From: Lottia gigantea
Lineage: Eukaryota; Mollusca; Gastropoda; Lottiidae
Assembly (NCBI RefSeq): GCF_000327385.1
Contig: NW_008710694.1
Location: 1,233,981 to 1,297,980, forward strand
DNA length: 64,000 nucleotides
Reading direction: 5' to 3'
Below, one piece after another: positions 1 through 11,500 of this stretch (the first letter of the stretch is position 1; each line of letters opens with the position of its first letter). The notes below the pieces were generated by a model. It was given only the letters and a program-made list of their open reading frames with translations, did no database searches and was not told the origin of the DNA. Made by a program: the position numbers and the translations under genes.

Positions 1-840
1 TTCGGAATCCTCCAGAGTAGATAGTGAAGCCATCCAGCACGAATTAGTTAAGAGTGCGATACCAACTATTTGTTAAAACCACCCAAAGCATTTGCCGGTT
101 AGTTTGAAATCCCGCCGTCCGCCAACTAAGCGAAGTTTACGGGAATCAGCTGAGAATATAGAAATACCGCCCTGCAAAATATATATCCCCGAGCATGAGT
201 ATAACAAGAGTGCCGATTACTTACCAGAACAACTAAAAAAAACTAAAAATGAGCTTGATAAAGAAAGAAAGAAGTTGAAAGCTGCTAAACAGAAAGTTAA
301 ACGAAGAGATGAGAAAATAATAAATCTTTTGGGTGAGACAAAAACAAATATTTGATATCATCTAATGAGTACGACTTATTGAATTTAAATTTCGGTGAAA
401 ACGCTTACACCATTTTTGAAAATGAGCTGAAATCGAAGGATGTTGATAAGCATGGTCAGAGATATTCCGAGAATCTGAAACAGTTTGCTGTTACACTTAA
501 TTTTTATAGTCCACAGGCTTACGAGTTTGTAAGAACTTATTTGCATCTTCCCCATCCCGGAACGATAGCAAAATGGAGTTCCAGTCTTAATTGTAAACCT
601 GGATTTCTTAGCGCAGTTTTAGATCATCTTAAATAAATGGTTCTTGAAAGGCCAGACTCTAAGTATTGCTGTATAATGTTCGATGCCATGGCGCTGAAGA
701 AGGAAACGGTATACGACCCAAAGGATGGACAATACCCCGGTTTCGTTGATTGTGGAATATTCCAACCCTCCTGTGGTGATAGTTTGGCCACTGAAGCCCT
801 GGTGTTCATGGCTGTTCATTCATGCTACAGAGGCAATAGC
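1..840 (+). pseudogene. P-element/THAP9-like transposase relic
   Basis: Three broken open stretches (about 92-355, 352-636, 637-867) read as one decayed transposase of the P-element superfamily (THAP9-like). The first carries a SAIPTI-type sequence typical of the end of a THAP zinc-finger region, a basic stretch and a Lys/Glu-rich coiled coil. The second reads RYSENLKQFAVTLNFYSPQA and HLPHPGTIAKW, the hallmark DNA-binding/pre-catalytic block of THAP9-like proteins. The third holds CCIMFDAMALKK and GDSLATEALVFM, resembling the start of the RNase-H-like core. Stops lie near 73-75 and at 634-636, and the frame changes near 352. The N-terminus lies outside the window. An LTR element has inserted after 840 and I could not recognise the rest of the transposase beyond it. 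A dead DNA transposon is most likely; a domesticated THAP gene is excluded by the stops. Confidence 0.7.
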
Positions 841-1065
841 TGTTCTCCGGGCCTTCAGAAAACATGAATGAAACTCAACGATGGTTTCAAGTTCGATTAG
901 ATTTATTCGGATTTAAAAATACATGTTGATGTTTACAGTGACAAGTCGATGAGCCGAGTCAAAACAACTCGGTGAGACAAAAACAACAACCTCAAATAAT
1001 CTCGAAACCAATCGATAATCGATACGAGTTACCCCCCTTTTGCACGACTCGGTCCCTTTTAAACA
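841..1065 (-). repeat. LTR (3' LTR of the minus-strand BEL/Pao fossil)
   Basis: 225-bp terminal repeat starting TGTTCTCCGG and ending TTTTAAACA on the plus strand, nearly identical to 2153-2377. The polypurine tract lies next to it on the internal side. Confidence 0.85.
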
Positions 1066-1590
1066 TACCCCCCTCCTTGATGCGACAAGGATTCAAAGGA
1101 GCATCAAAATGCAATACTAATAAAGCTATCTACTAACAACATCTAATAATCTATAAAATATAAACATCGACGTCTATTTCTATAACTATCATTTTTACTG
1201 CTATTATATTTACTATTACTATCTCTATAAACGGTGTTATGCAACCAATTCTATTGCAAACTATTCTATACTATGCGAAGTCTAAGCTATATACACGATG
1301 TCGATGTCTTGCTAAATTAGCACTATAACTATGCAATACGATACTGCTATACTAAATTGCTGCATTAATGAGCACTATACTTCCTATTCTATGCACAACT
1401 CTAATTTTTTTCTATTTTCTGAATAAATTTCAAAATAACGAAAAGTGTGCCAAAACAACAAATCAAGTGACCATACAAATACACAACATAATATACAATA
1501 GATCATACATCCAATGGGCACAGTCGGTGGATAATCCGCTTCAAAATATTGTCTCTGACTTTCACATCAACGACGCGTACATGTCCATCA

Positions 1591-1941
1591 TTACCTGGGT
1601 AGGTTTTTAACTATGCGTCCTAATGGCCACTTTCCTCGCGGTGACTGAGGATCTATCAGGAGCACAACATCACCGGTCTCTAGATTTTTACTAGGAGTGT
1701 TCCATTTATTACGCTTATTGAGTGTTGGCAAAAACTCACGGATCCATCTACGCCAAAATTGTCCTATTAAGTCCTGAATTCTACGCCAGCGTCTACGAGG
1801 GTCATAATTAGCACCATCGAATTCCGGAGCTAAAGCATTACCGAGCTGTCCACATAAAAAAGTGACTAGGGGTAAGGACTGGATCATTGTCCGCACTATC
1901 ACCAATATCGCTGTCGTTGTGTTGATTTGGCCCATCACCAA
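1591..1941 (-). pseudogene. BEL/Pao polyprotein C-terminal fragment (DUF5641-type tail)
   Basis: The minus-strand reading frame contains RRRWRRIQDLIGQFWRRWIR, a glycine-aspartate-valine-valine-leucine segment and PRGKWPLGRI, the signature of the domain that follows the integrase in Pao/BEL polyproteins. It is a fossil fragment within the LTR-bounded element; other parts of the polyprotein were not recognised. Confidence 0.75.
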
Positions 1942-2152
1942 GCTGTACGTTTTCTGTATTTAGCCGGCTTCCAGTACCTTCGTCATCGGACATATTGGAT
2001 TCGAGTCACTCCAACTAGTTGAGCATTTTGTAAACAAACATGCTGAACAAAATGGCTGCCTCGAAAATCCGTTGAATGGTACACACCATCTTCGGCCAAA
2101 ATAAAGAAGGTTTTTAATTCATCTGGATTTAAAACCACGCTCTACTACCAAA

Positions 2153-2377
2153 TGTTCTCCGGGCCTTCAGAAAACATGAATGAAACTCAACGATGGTTTC
2201 AAGTTCGATTAGATTTATTCGGATTTAAAAATACATGTTGATGTTTACAGTGACAAGTCGATGAGCCGAGTCGAAACAACTCGGTGAGACAAAAACAACA
2301 ACCTCAAATAATCTCGAAACCAATCGATAATCGATCCGAGTTACCCCCCTTTTGCACGACTCAGTCCCTTTTAAACA
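2153..2377 (-). repeat. LTR (5' LTR of the minus-strand BEL/Pao fossil)
   Basis: Second 225-bp terminal repeat, same TG...CA ends as 841-1065. It is followed by the ATAGC target duplication at 2378-2382. Confidence 0.85.
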
Positions 2378-2851
2378 ATAGCCATCTAACTTATTGTGCG
2401 TTTTAAATCATTTATCTATTGAATTAATAAAAGCCTAGCTTTATAACCTCTTTCGTATAGGCCTAGGCCTAATAAGTCAATGCCTATTTTCTCTTTTTTA
2501 GCAAAATGAGCTTTACCCACCGGGCACTTTAAGACTATTAACTCTTCATAACCTGAAAATTAATATAATGAAATAGACGAATAGATAGAAAAAAGCTTTA
2601 TTCTCCGAAATAATGAAATGAAACTTGGTTTTTTTCTAATTTTCATCTAAGGGAAATAGACATGAAATAAGTTTGTCTATCGAAGATCGTCCATTGTAAA
2701 CAAACGGTACATCCGGGTATTCACTCCGGAAACTCCCCGGAATCGTGATGGCTGACGTCGCTTCATGACGGCACGAATCTTTAACGTTAAGCCAATGGGA
2801 GTCACGTGATAAGTGTGGACTCTAGTTTCTATATATAATATGGTATTGACA
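2378..2851. other. Intergenic, no gene seen
   Basis: AT-rich sequence after the LTR element. I could not recognise any continuation of the P-element relic, and no supported reading frame or RNA gene is visible. Confidence 0.5.
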
Positions 2852-3169
2852 GATATGTCACAGTGAATTGACTACGTAGTCTACAACCATGGCAATAGCG
2901 AAGTTTCAATTTAAAGGGGCATTCAGTTGTGTTTTTTTTCAGTCGAAATTTCCTTTGTTCAACTTTGTGAAAACTATACACCAAAATCTAGAAAAACGTG
3001 TCCCTTAACATTTACGTTTTAACCAAAAAAAATCTAGCTATTAAAGATGGGTTTCCTTATTTTTAGTGTCAAATTGTTGCATATAATAAGGAGATTTAAC
3101 CAATCATAAATGACAATATATGTACATTCTTGATAAACAAAACAAGTGGTTCCCTAGCAAGATACGCCC
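2852..3169 (+). repeat. Dispersed 310-bp repeat, copy A
   Basis: Nearly identical to 16675-16984 in the same orientation. It starts with a segment containing the palindrome GACTACGTAGTC and ends near CCTAGCAAGATAC, where copy A runs straight into a terminal-inverted-repeat element. The copies differ at a few bases and by a small indel. Family unknown; no coding capacity. Confidence 0.8.
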
Positions 3170-3833
3170 ACATAAATTTTCAGTATTTCAAAGACGGTCG
3201 CCAATCTGCGTCAAATCGTACCAAAAATCTAATTTGTACAAGATATTGTTGATTTAATCAAACACACAACATAAACTGCCGTCAAATTTTGATGCATTTT
3301 TGCTAGGTCAAGGGCAATAACTCAAATTTCATTCATTGAAAAATCGTCAAATTCAAACTTGACCAAGATCTCATTGTAATAGATGATCACACCAGATTTC
3401 ATTAAAATCGGATAAAAACTGTAGTCTCTATTGTGTTCAAAAACAAATTTTGACACGTTTGTACTAAGTCAAGGGCAATAACTTAAAAACCATTCATAGA
3501 AAAATTGTCAAATTCGAACTTGACCAAGATCGCATCATTTTAAATGATCACACCAAATGTTATTTAAATCAGATGAAAACTGTAGTCTCTATTGTGTTCA
3601 CAAACAAAGTTTGACTCGTTTTTCCTAAGTCAAGGGCAATAGCTCAAAAACCGTTCATCGAAAGTTCGTCAAGATCTCATGAATATAAATGATCACACCA
3701 AATTTCATAAAAATCAGGTAAAAAACTGTAGCCCCTATTTTGTTTACAAGCCAATTGTGGACGGATGGACCGACGGGCGGACGGACGACGACGGCCAACG
3801 ACAATAAACGATCACATTATAATGTGGGCGTAT
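3162..3833. mobile_element. Non-autonomous element with 12-bp terminal inverted repeats and 161-bp tandem monomers, copy a
   Basis: It begins ATACGCCCACAT (3162-3173) and ends ATGTGGGCGTAT (3822-3833), a perfect 12-bp inverted repeat. Inside are three tandem monomers of 161 bp marked by CAAGGGCAATA at about 3309, 3470 and 3631. A GGACGGACG-rich stretch precedes the 3' end. The architecture recalls the non-autonomous pearl-type elements described from bivalves; that assignment is inference. Confidence 0.75.
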
Positions 3834-4380
3834 AAAAAGACTTTTTGACCATTCTTGATCCGTCACTCATTGGAATTCTGCTGGTAATTCTCTTCAATAC
3901 TAAAGAGTTTAACAAGCAAGTATCCAGATGGATTTCAGACCACAATGGCAATATATAACACACTAGAGGCAACCGACCTGCTCTCTATTGTTTATAAATC
4001 CAAAACATTTTCGGGAAGGGATGTTTTCTGGCAAAGGGGTGCAACTCGTATCTACAAATATGGTCAATTTAACCGGCGACGATTGAGTTAGGCTATATAT
4101 TTGATAAAGTTGTACAGAAGATTACTAACGGGATCTATATATATAACATTCCAGAGATAATTTCTTAGATACAATATCCCTGGGATTTTCACAAATTTTG
4201 CATGAGGCAAATGTCCTGCTGCCTTTGAAGTTAGTCATTTCTGTCATCGCAACATTTTCGGTAGACTTCAAACGTTAACCACCTACATGAAGACATCAAA
4301 TAAGCGATATATATTTAGCGAATATCATACATATATTTGATTTTCCTTTTTCAAATAAGCTATACACAGGGGAGAATACA
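3834..4380. other. Intergenic, no gene seen
   Basis: AT-rich spacer between the tandem-monomer element and the left arm of the inverted duplication. Nothing recognised. Confidence 0.4.
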
Positions 4381-4505
4381 CATAAAAACGGCGCTGAAAC
4401 ACAGAGTAAAAATACTGTGTTGTTTATACAATGTAATATTCAATTCACAGGAAAGATTTAGTGATCGATTATAATAATGATGGATCTACTTGAAAGCTGC
4501 TTACA

Positions 4506-7010
4506 CTACATAGGTTCTTCAAATGTTAGCCTCTCGTAGACTCTGTTCCAAAACTCATCACTTGACGATTGCTGAATATCAAAATAAAACACGTTGGTCT
4601 GTGATATTGCTTCAAATAAATGATGAATATTGGGGGGAATTCTTGCTTGATTGTCTTTCAATAGAATGATTCTATTTGGCGTTGTCAGGGTGATAGCTGA
4701 TAAACAATTACATATTGTAAATAAACATAAATCCGATGTTAAAAAATCTTTAGTTACGATTAGAACTATTTTCCAACTATCACGTATGCTTTCTACTATA
4801 TTGATTGTTTCAGAGCGTCCAGGTCGGCCTAAATCCACATTTAAACCTCGGTTGACATTTAATTCATTCATTAATTCATTATGGATGAATCTATGAGTGG
4901 AATTCAAATCAGGAAACACTGCCACATCGTTTACAAACTCACTTCTTTCCTTTGGGTATACATGTTGTCCAATAAGACGCAGAAAGAATAATTGAAATCT
5001 AAGTTTATTTTTGAGAAAAACGAATAAGAAGCCTAAAAATAAAAACGTTGAACTCAGTCCACCAATTGCTATGTTCGTCCACAATGGAGATACACACTGC
5101 CTTTCTAAATAGATCAAATTATGCATCACCAGTCCTGTAGTAGTCAGTTCACCTGTCATATCCATACAAGTATAATTTCTTCCATCTAGCCGTGTTCTAG
5201 TTTCTTTCAACCACAGTAAGAACTTCACCGAAGGACATCCACAGTACAACACATTACCATATAAGGATATATGAAAATTTGAATTTGTATTCGATGTTCT
5301 GTCCAGCATATTTCGTGTAGTTTGGTCTATTGTCGTCAACCCGTTGTAGCTCATATGAATATGCTTCAGAGACATTAATGACGTCACATCCGGAATAAAT
5401 ATAAGTTTATTATTAGTTAAAACTATCATTTGAAGATTTTTGAGCTCACTAAAAATATCATTCGGTAAAGAAGCGAGACCATTATTAGAAATATCTAAAA
5501 CTTCTAGTTTGGTCAAGGGAGATAATAGACGTGATCCACTCTGAATTAAGAAATGATTATTAAGTAGAGTGTTATGTAAACGAAGATAGGTTAAGTTGGA
5601 AAATGTGTCAAAAAACTCCACATTTAAAATACTTAAATCATTTCCGCTCAAATCTAAAACGCGTAAATTAGGTAATCCATATACTCTATGTTGAAAATCA
5701 TACAGACCACAATAAGACATGTTTAAATGATTTAAACTCTCACCATGGAAGAAAAAAACGTCGGACATTTCCCCAATTAGTCTTGGCATTCCGGCTATAT
5801 CAATGTACTTTAAATTAGATGGTAAAATTAAGGGTAATCCCATGGGAAATCTTTTAATCTGAGGTGCTGTAGCTTGCAACGTTTCCAATTGGTTGAATGG
5901 ACATATTTTCTGTAAGGAAAGGTCAATCTTTTGTAGGCTATAAAATGCAGGAAGAAGGAAAAACGCTGCTCTATTTATATTGCCTGTGATTGTATTTTCA
6001 CGAAGGTTAACTTCTTGGATACACTTTGTGAAAAGTGGAAAAGGTGGTGTAAGGAGGACATTTGAGTCTACGTCAATGAGGTTTGCGCTTGATATTTCAA
6101 GTTTGGATACACAGATTTGAGAGAGTGTAACCACATCTAAAATATGACCATGGCCGGCGATTATGGTCGTGGAGTAAAATTCCTGTATACTGATAAACTC
6201 CATTGTCTTGTTTTTATATACTTCCAGTGCTTGAACAATGTCATTCAGACCTCCGCTATTATAGTGTACAGCATTGAAAAGGAACGTCTGTAAATACGGT
6301 AAAGGCTTCAGACAACCAGAGTGAAAAGTTTGAATATGACATCTACTGAGATCCAATTGGAGGATGTGAATTGAATGGAATACAGAAAACGTGTCGTTGG
6401 TAATTTCTGTGATCGCACAATCATACGCATAGATCTTGTAGAATGTAGTTCCAAGTGAAAGACTTGTGAGATTTTTCAAGTTGGAAAATCCCCATTGAAA
6501 CACTGTATTCGGTGTAGTATCAATATTTATCTGTTTTAGTTCAACGAGTTTACTGATTGCTTGATGTGGTAGTTGCGGTTGGTTTTTATGAAATCGAGAC
6601 ATATCCGTTCTCATAATCAATACTTGAAGGGACTTGAGCGGTTCAAAGACATCTACTGGCAATGATTCGTTTGTATAATTCAATCTGTGACCGAATAAGT
6701 GAAGTTCTTGCAAGGTCTGTAATCCATTAAAAGCGCTCACTTGTATCAACGATATCAAATTTATACTAAGATCTAAATATCGAAGGTTTGTCAGCTCACT
6801 GAAATCATTGTTAAACAAGGTCGTTATATTATTGCTGCTTAAATCAAGTCTTGTGGTATTCACAGGTAAATTCTTCGGTACGTTCAGAAATCCTAGGCCT
6901 GAGCAATTAAGGAATGTGCTGTTTGGATAGTGTTTACAAGACTGGGGCGAACCAAAGGTGAGAAATGTTAAAATTTCTACCAACAATAGAACCTTCAGCT
7001 TCATTTTCAT
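4506..7010 (-). CDS. Toll-like receptor 1 (single-LRRCT type, intronless)
   Basis: An 834-residue type I membrane receptor expected to sense microbial or damage ligands outside the cell and signal through its cytoplasmic TIR domain. Visible in order: signal peptide (about 1-22), an N-terminal cysteine cap (C25, C36), many leucine-rich repeats (about 45-580), one C-terminal cysteine cap (C590, C592, C615, C639), a transmembrane helix (643-666) and a TIR domain (about 688-834). The single cap is like vertebrate-type TLRs. The TIR is divergent: box 1 reads NDVAVFPD instead of the usual aromatic-DAF-SY, while FW of box 3 is kept (DEFWNRV). The start gives a good signal peptide and is shared with its twin at 24616. 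The whole receptor is in one exon. Length is normal for the family. Nearly the same protein is encoded on the opposite strand 17.6 kb away. Confidence 0.92.
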   Translation of the reverse strand: MKMKLKVLLLVEILTFLTFGSPQSCKHYPNSTFLNCSGLGFLNVPKNLPVNTTRLDLSSNNITTLFNNDFSELTNLRYLDLSINLISLIQVSAFNGLQTLQELHLFGHRLNYTNESLPVDVFEPLKSLQVLIMRTDMSRFHKNQPQLPHQAISKLVELKQINIDTTPNTVFQWGFSNLKNLTSLSLGTTFYKIYAYDCAITEITNDTFSVFHSIHILQLDLSRCHIQTFHSGCLKPLPYLQTFLFNAVHYNSGGLNDIVQALEVYKNKTMEFISIQEFYSTTIIAGHGHILDVVTLSQICVSKLEISSANLIDVDSNVLLTPPFPLFTKCIQEVNLRENTITGNINRAAFFLLPAFYSLQKIDLSLQKICPFNQLETLQATAPQIKRFPMGLPLILPSNLKYIDIAGMPRLIGEMSDVFFFHGESLNHLNMSYCGLYDFQHRVYGLPNLRVLDLSGNDLSILNVEFFDTFSNLTYLRLHNTLLNNHFLIQSGSRLLSPLTKLEVLDISNNGLASLPNDIFSELKNLQMIVLTNNKLIFIPDVTSLMSLKHIHMSYNGLTTIDQTTRNMLDRTSNTNSNFHISLYGNVLYCGCPSVKFLLWLKETRTRLDGRNYTCMDMTGELTTTGLVMHNLIYLERQCVSPLWTNIAIGGLSSTFLFLGFLFVFLKNKLRFQLFFLRLIGQHVYPKERSEFVNDVAVFPDLNSTHRFIHNELMNELNVNRGLNVDLGRPGRSETINIVESIRDSWKIVLIVTKDFLTSDLCLFTICNCLSAITLTTPNRIILLKDNQARIPPNIHHLFEAISQTNVFYFDIQQSSSDEFWNRVYERLTFEEPM

Positions 7011-7757
7011 TGTTATAATGACTGTTTCTTAAATCTAGAAGTAAAAACAATTCACTGGTAAACACGAAGAACAATATTCATGAATATCATCCCTCAAGTA
7101 GACTGAACATAAAACTGATTTAAAATGAAATGATCAAATTTGGCCAAAAAAGGTATATGTTGATAAGCGGACTCAATAGTGTCATAACAAGAAATATTAA
7201 AACAGAACCTAAAAACATATTGTTGTTCTGTTTTTATATTTCTATATAGCTCTACAATTGATGTATTGATCACTATTTTAACAGTGATATTTCTATATCA
7301 CTCTACAATTGATGTATTGAGTACTATTTTAACAGTGGTATAGAATTCTATATTGCTCTACAATTGATGTATTGAGTACTATTTTAACAGTGGTATTTCT
7401 ATATTGCTCTATGATTGACGTATTGAGCACTGTTTTAACAGTGAAAATATTTTACGTACAATCCGATATATCTTTAAAACTAGGTACTTTCAAAGTATTC
7501 AAATGTGTATAGTTATAATAATAATAATGTATAGTTATGACATGACGGAAGTTCACTAATGATTACATGTATATACTATAATTGGCCAAGTTTGATAATT
7601 CAAATTTTATGTGAATTCTAAGAGGAAGGAAACGTATTTATGTAGCAGACGGAAATTACAGCAATAAAATCATCTATACTAACGTAACTCAAGTTGAATA
7701 GATATTTCCCCCCTCCCTCCTTTACATTTACATATCATATTTTCGTAAGACTTTTTG
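7011..7757 (-). promoter_or_regulatory. Upstream region of Toll-like receptor 1
   Basis: Read on the minus strand, the sequence matches the TLR2 upstream region in several blocks: next to the ATG, around 7500-7650 (including TGATTACATGTATATACTATAA), and at 7740-7757. These conserved blocks are candidates for shared control sequence. Between them the arms differ: a four-unit minisatellite at 7240-7445 is found only here, while the ATT-rich repeat expanded beside TLR2 is only one or two units here (about 7508-7540). The transcription start is not defined. Confidence 0.5.
7240..7445. repeat. Minisatellite, four units of 51-55 bp, upstream of TLR1
   Basis: Units begin at about 7250, 7301, 7356 and 7407 with CTCTACAATTGATGTATTGA, followed by an ACTATTTTAACAGTG block. 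Not found in the matching position upstream of TLR2. Confidence 0.85.
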
Positions 7758-7782
7758 TGAAACGGAGCTACGTTTTACGAAC

Positions 7783-7980
7783 ATGACGCTCTCTTTTGTT
7801 TTTCTCGTCAATCTACTGATGTTAATGGCCGGCGATATTGAATCAAATCCAGGTCCATCTACTAGACAAAGCCAGATCTCAACCAAGACCGGTGAGTTAG
7901 TTCTAAGCAATAGTAAAGATAGTCTTAAAGACCTCACTCAAATTGTTCTAGATTTGAAGGACGAGATAGCTAGCCTCTGA
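7783..7980 (+). CDS. LINE 1 ORF1, N-terminal part with 2A ribosome-skipping peptide
   Basis: Starts at the first ATG after the target duplication. Residues 1-25 form a hydrophobic leader that ends in a canonical 2A sequence: MLMAGDIESNPGP, with the D-I-E-S-N-P-G-P core at 7834-7857. In viruses and some LINEs this core makes the ribosome skip the bond between the last G and P, releasing the upstream peptide. After it come a Ser/Thr-rich segment and the start of a coiled coil (DLKDEIASL). The frame stops at 7978-7980 where related proteins would continue, and the remainder is found in another frame. Confidence 0.85.
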   Translation: MTLSFVFLVNLLMLMAGDIESNPGPSTRQSQISTKTGELVLSNSKDSLKDLTQIVLDLKDEIASL

Positions 7981-8072
7981 GGGGAAGTGAGGGAACATAA
8001 TATTAAAGACGAACTCATGACATTGAGGAATGAAGTAAATCAAGTTAAATCGGTGTTAAAGTTAACACAGTC

Positions 8073-8480
8073 ATGAGCAGAGTTGACGTAAATGATACTC
8101 AATTGAGACAGAAAAAATCGATATTTTATGTTTTTGACGAAAGTAAAGGAGGGAAAAGACAAACCTGGGGTGATTGTGAAACTTCGATAAGAAAGTTTTT
8201 ATCAGAGAAATTAAAGATAGAGGGTGCAGAGGATGACAGTTTAGTTTCCATTGATCGTGTTCATCATATCGGAAAAATGCGTCAAAATTCAAAGTCTCGT
8301 TTCATAGACTAAAACAAGAGACATAATCCTGTTTAAAGCCAGACAACTGCTCAAAGAATCAAATGTGAGTGTTTCTGAAGACTTCACTCAAAGAGTGAGA
8401 TCAATTCAAAATACCACATCTCAAAGAGGCCAAGCAGAACAGCGATAACACCGTGACGCTAAAAATCTGATATTAACAAA
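8073..8480 (+). pseudogene. LINE 1 ORF1, RNA-binding (L1 ORF1p-like) part
   Basis: The frame at 8073-8312 reads WGDCETSIRKFLSEKL and SIDRVHHIGKMRQNSKSRFI, matching the RRM-like chaperone domain of L1-type ORF1 proteins. After a stop at 8310 another frame continues with RDIILFKARQLLKESNVSV and EDFTQRVRS, the start of the C-terminal domain. It is separated from the 2A-bearing N-terminus by a stop and a frame change. Confidence 0.7.
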
Positions 8481-8574
8481 AAAATGTATTTACTTTTTAC
8501 CTTGATAAGAAACAATTAGTTCAAATCAATCAATAGCAGCCACACAACAGAAAAACGAATATAATAAACGATCT

Positions 8575-11500
8575 CTTAATATTGTTTCTTGGAACATTGA
8601 AGGCCTCTCATATAAACTTTCAAAATACGATAATTTATGCACTCTAGTCAAACAATATGATATAGTTGGTTTTGAGGAAACTTTTCAAAAAACTCATGAT
8701 GAATTTTCAAATACTTCCCCGGGATACCACACATTTGATAGTAAGCGAACTTGAGACTCAAACAAATCTTCTGGGGGTGAACTTGCTCGTCAAGTCTGCT
8801 CTGTCCATCTACACAAAACGAATTCAAGAACGCGATAATTTGGAAGAAATGGTATGGCTACACATCAACACCAAAAAACTTGGCCTGCCTAGAAATACTA
8901 TTGTAGGTTGTGTTTATGTCCAACCCATCAACTCAATCTTTTATGATAACAAAGATGTAAACTGTAATATTTCTGCAATAGAATCAGCATTATTCTCTAT
9001 TAAACAAATTTATACTGATATAGATATTATCTTAATGGGAGACATGAATGCCAGAACTGCAATTGTCACTTAATTGAATGTGACACCGGCACCCATATAC
9101 CAAGTTTGGAGGCTTGCTATGACATCATGCAAATAAACCACACTCCGACAGATATGATACCAACACGACAAAACTGTGATATGCAAACGAATAATTTTGG
9201 AAAGCACCTATTGGATTTGTGTTGCGAAAGTAACATGATAATTCTAAATGGTCGAAAAAATCCCGATTTCCAAGATAATTTCACATATGGTGCGAGTGGT
9301 GCGAGTACTATCGATAATATTATTATCCTAATCTTTTCCCTAATATAAGTGTGTTTTCCGTCCTTGACACTGATATATCAAAACATTTCCGAGTATTCTG
9401 AGAACTTTTATTATGTAAGAACGTCAAACCAATCAAAGAAATCGTCACAAATTGTCAAGTATAAATGGAAACCTAGTTTTGTTGACCAATTTATATTAAA
9501 CATTAATAGTGCCGAATTCATGTATAAACTAGACAACGTACTCCAGAAACTGGACGAAGACATGGAATCCTCGATCAAACTTCTAAAAGAAGCACTTTTG
9601 TCTACCGATGATAAGTCGAAAATGCGGAGTTGTATGCAACCAGACTATCGTAAACAGCCAAGATGGTTTAATAATCAACTTGTCAGTCTCAAGAAATCAA
9701 AATGTGAAATTCGGTTAAATTCATTCCGTATCACAAATAATCAGTATGACCTTGATAGATATCTCGAAGCTGAATTAGCATTTCAGCTAGAATGCTCTAC
9801 GCAAAAAGACCTCTATCACAAATCAGTATTAGATGAACTGTGTAACGAAAAAGACACGGTTAAATTCTGGACGAATATAAAATACTTCCTTAATGCGTCT
9901 TGTGAACATAAACCCGCCATTGATAATGATGAATGGTGCACTCACTTTACTAATTTATTGAATCCCACTACAGACCAAAATGATGCCCATGTTTCTAATG
10001 TGATCAATAGTGCAGAGTGTGAAACAGATGTAACGTTTTGTGACGAGCTCAACCGTGATATTACACAACAGGAAATATCATGCGCTATACCCAAACTGAA
10101 AAGTGGTAAAGCGACAGGCGAGGACTTAATACCACCAGAATTCTAAAAATATGCCTCCGATAAACTGTTACCAGTGCTCCACAAACTTTTCAACAGCATA
10201 TTTAACAGTGGGGTTTTCCCAAAGACCTGGTCGACAAGCATCATCCACCCTGTACATAAAAAGGGTGACCGTGACACACCCGCAAATTATCGTGGAATCT
10301 CCTTAATTGATGTTGTATCAAAATTATTGTGTTCTATTCTTAACAAAAGGTTTGTCGAATGGCCCGAGGAACATCAACTGCTTGTTGAAGGAGATGTGGC
10401 TACTCCACTGTTGATAATATATTTGTTCTTAATTCTATTGTCCAGAAATACTTATCTAAATCCAAACGGAGTCCTATACTGATGTTTTGTCGATTTTAGT
10501 ACTGCCTTCGATTTAATCCAAAGATCAAAATTGTTTTGTTTACTTATCAAAAAGGGCATGCATGGCCGAATGTACAATTGAACCATTTCAAAAGTTTAGA
10601 GCTAATGGTACTTATTCTACAGAATTTGAATGTGTCTCTGGGGTAAAGCAAGGATGTATCCTTAGCCCATGGTTATTTGGAATCGACATAAATGAGCTTG
10701 CACTCATGTTGAGATCTGAACGTAGATCAGGTATATTTATCAATCAATGTATCGAAGATGTTTTTCTCTTGCTTTTCGCAGATGATATCTCCTTGGTTGT
10801 AGATACTGTAGGCGAACTCCAGAATAGGCTTGATGTCCTCAATACATATTGTTCAAAATGGAACATGAAAGTTAATCTTGCTAAGACTCAAGTTGTAATT
10901 TTTAAGAACGGGGGTGTTTTGTCAAAAAAGAAAAATGGAACTATCAGGGTAACCAGATTGATGTTGTCAACCATTACAAATATCTAGATATTATATTTTC
11001 AAATAAGTTTAAGTGGAATCTGCGTTGTAAAACCCCATCTCTGCAAGCAACCAAGGCACTTAACTGTATATCTAAACTTGGACAAAGTAATGTTAATATT
11101 GCATTTAAATTGTTCGATTCTATGGTCAGTCCAATATTATACTATGGAGCAGAAATTTGGGGAACCGAACTCAAGCCGGACATAGAAAATGTACAAAACA
11201 AATTTTGCAAATGGATTTTGTGTACAGGTATGAAAACTAAAAACGCCATTGCTAGAGCAGAATGTGGAAGACTAGAGCTCTTCTTCAATTATGTTATTAA
11301 ACCGGTTAAATATTTTCTTACAATTCAAAGTACGAGCGACAACCGATTGCCAAAATTGTGTTACCAGATGTTATACGAACACGATTTACATGGTAGGTTT
11401 AATTGGTGCTCATCTCTACGTATGTTGTTATGAAGTTCTGGTTTTGGTCATGTGTGGACGCATCAGGGTGTAGGGGACATTACACAGTTTATTGCTTGCT

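Larger units (their letters stand above)
841..2377 (-). mobile_element. BEL/Pao LTR retrotransposon fossil, heavily reduced
   Basis: Two 225-bp direct repeats with TG...CA ends bound this element. It is flanked by the 5-bp target duplication ATAGC (836-840 and 2378-2382), the size usual for BEL/Pao. A purine-rich tract on the minus strand (complement of 1066-1078) adjoins the LTR at 841-1065, which sets the orientation. The only recognisable coding part is the C-terminal tail of the Pao polyprotein. At about 1.5 kb it is far shorter than a whole element, so it is broken and internally reduced. The LTRs differ at about three of 225 positions (about 1.3%), so the insertion is fairly recent. It lies inside the older P-element relic. 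Confidence 0.8.

Noticed and set aside
4651-4896. Plus-strand reading frame inside TLR1 (and its mirror 26730-26975 in TLR2)
   Set aside because: Antisense shadow of the conserved TIR coding sequence; no independent features.
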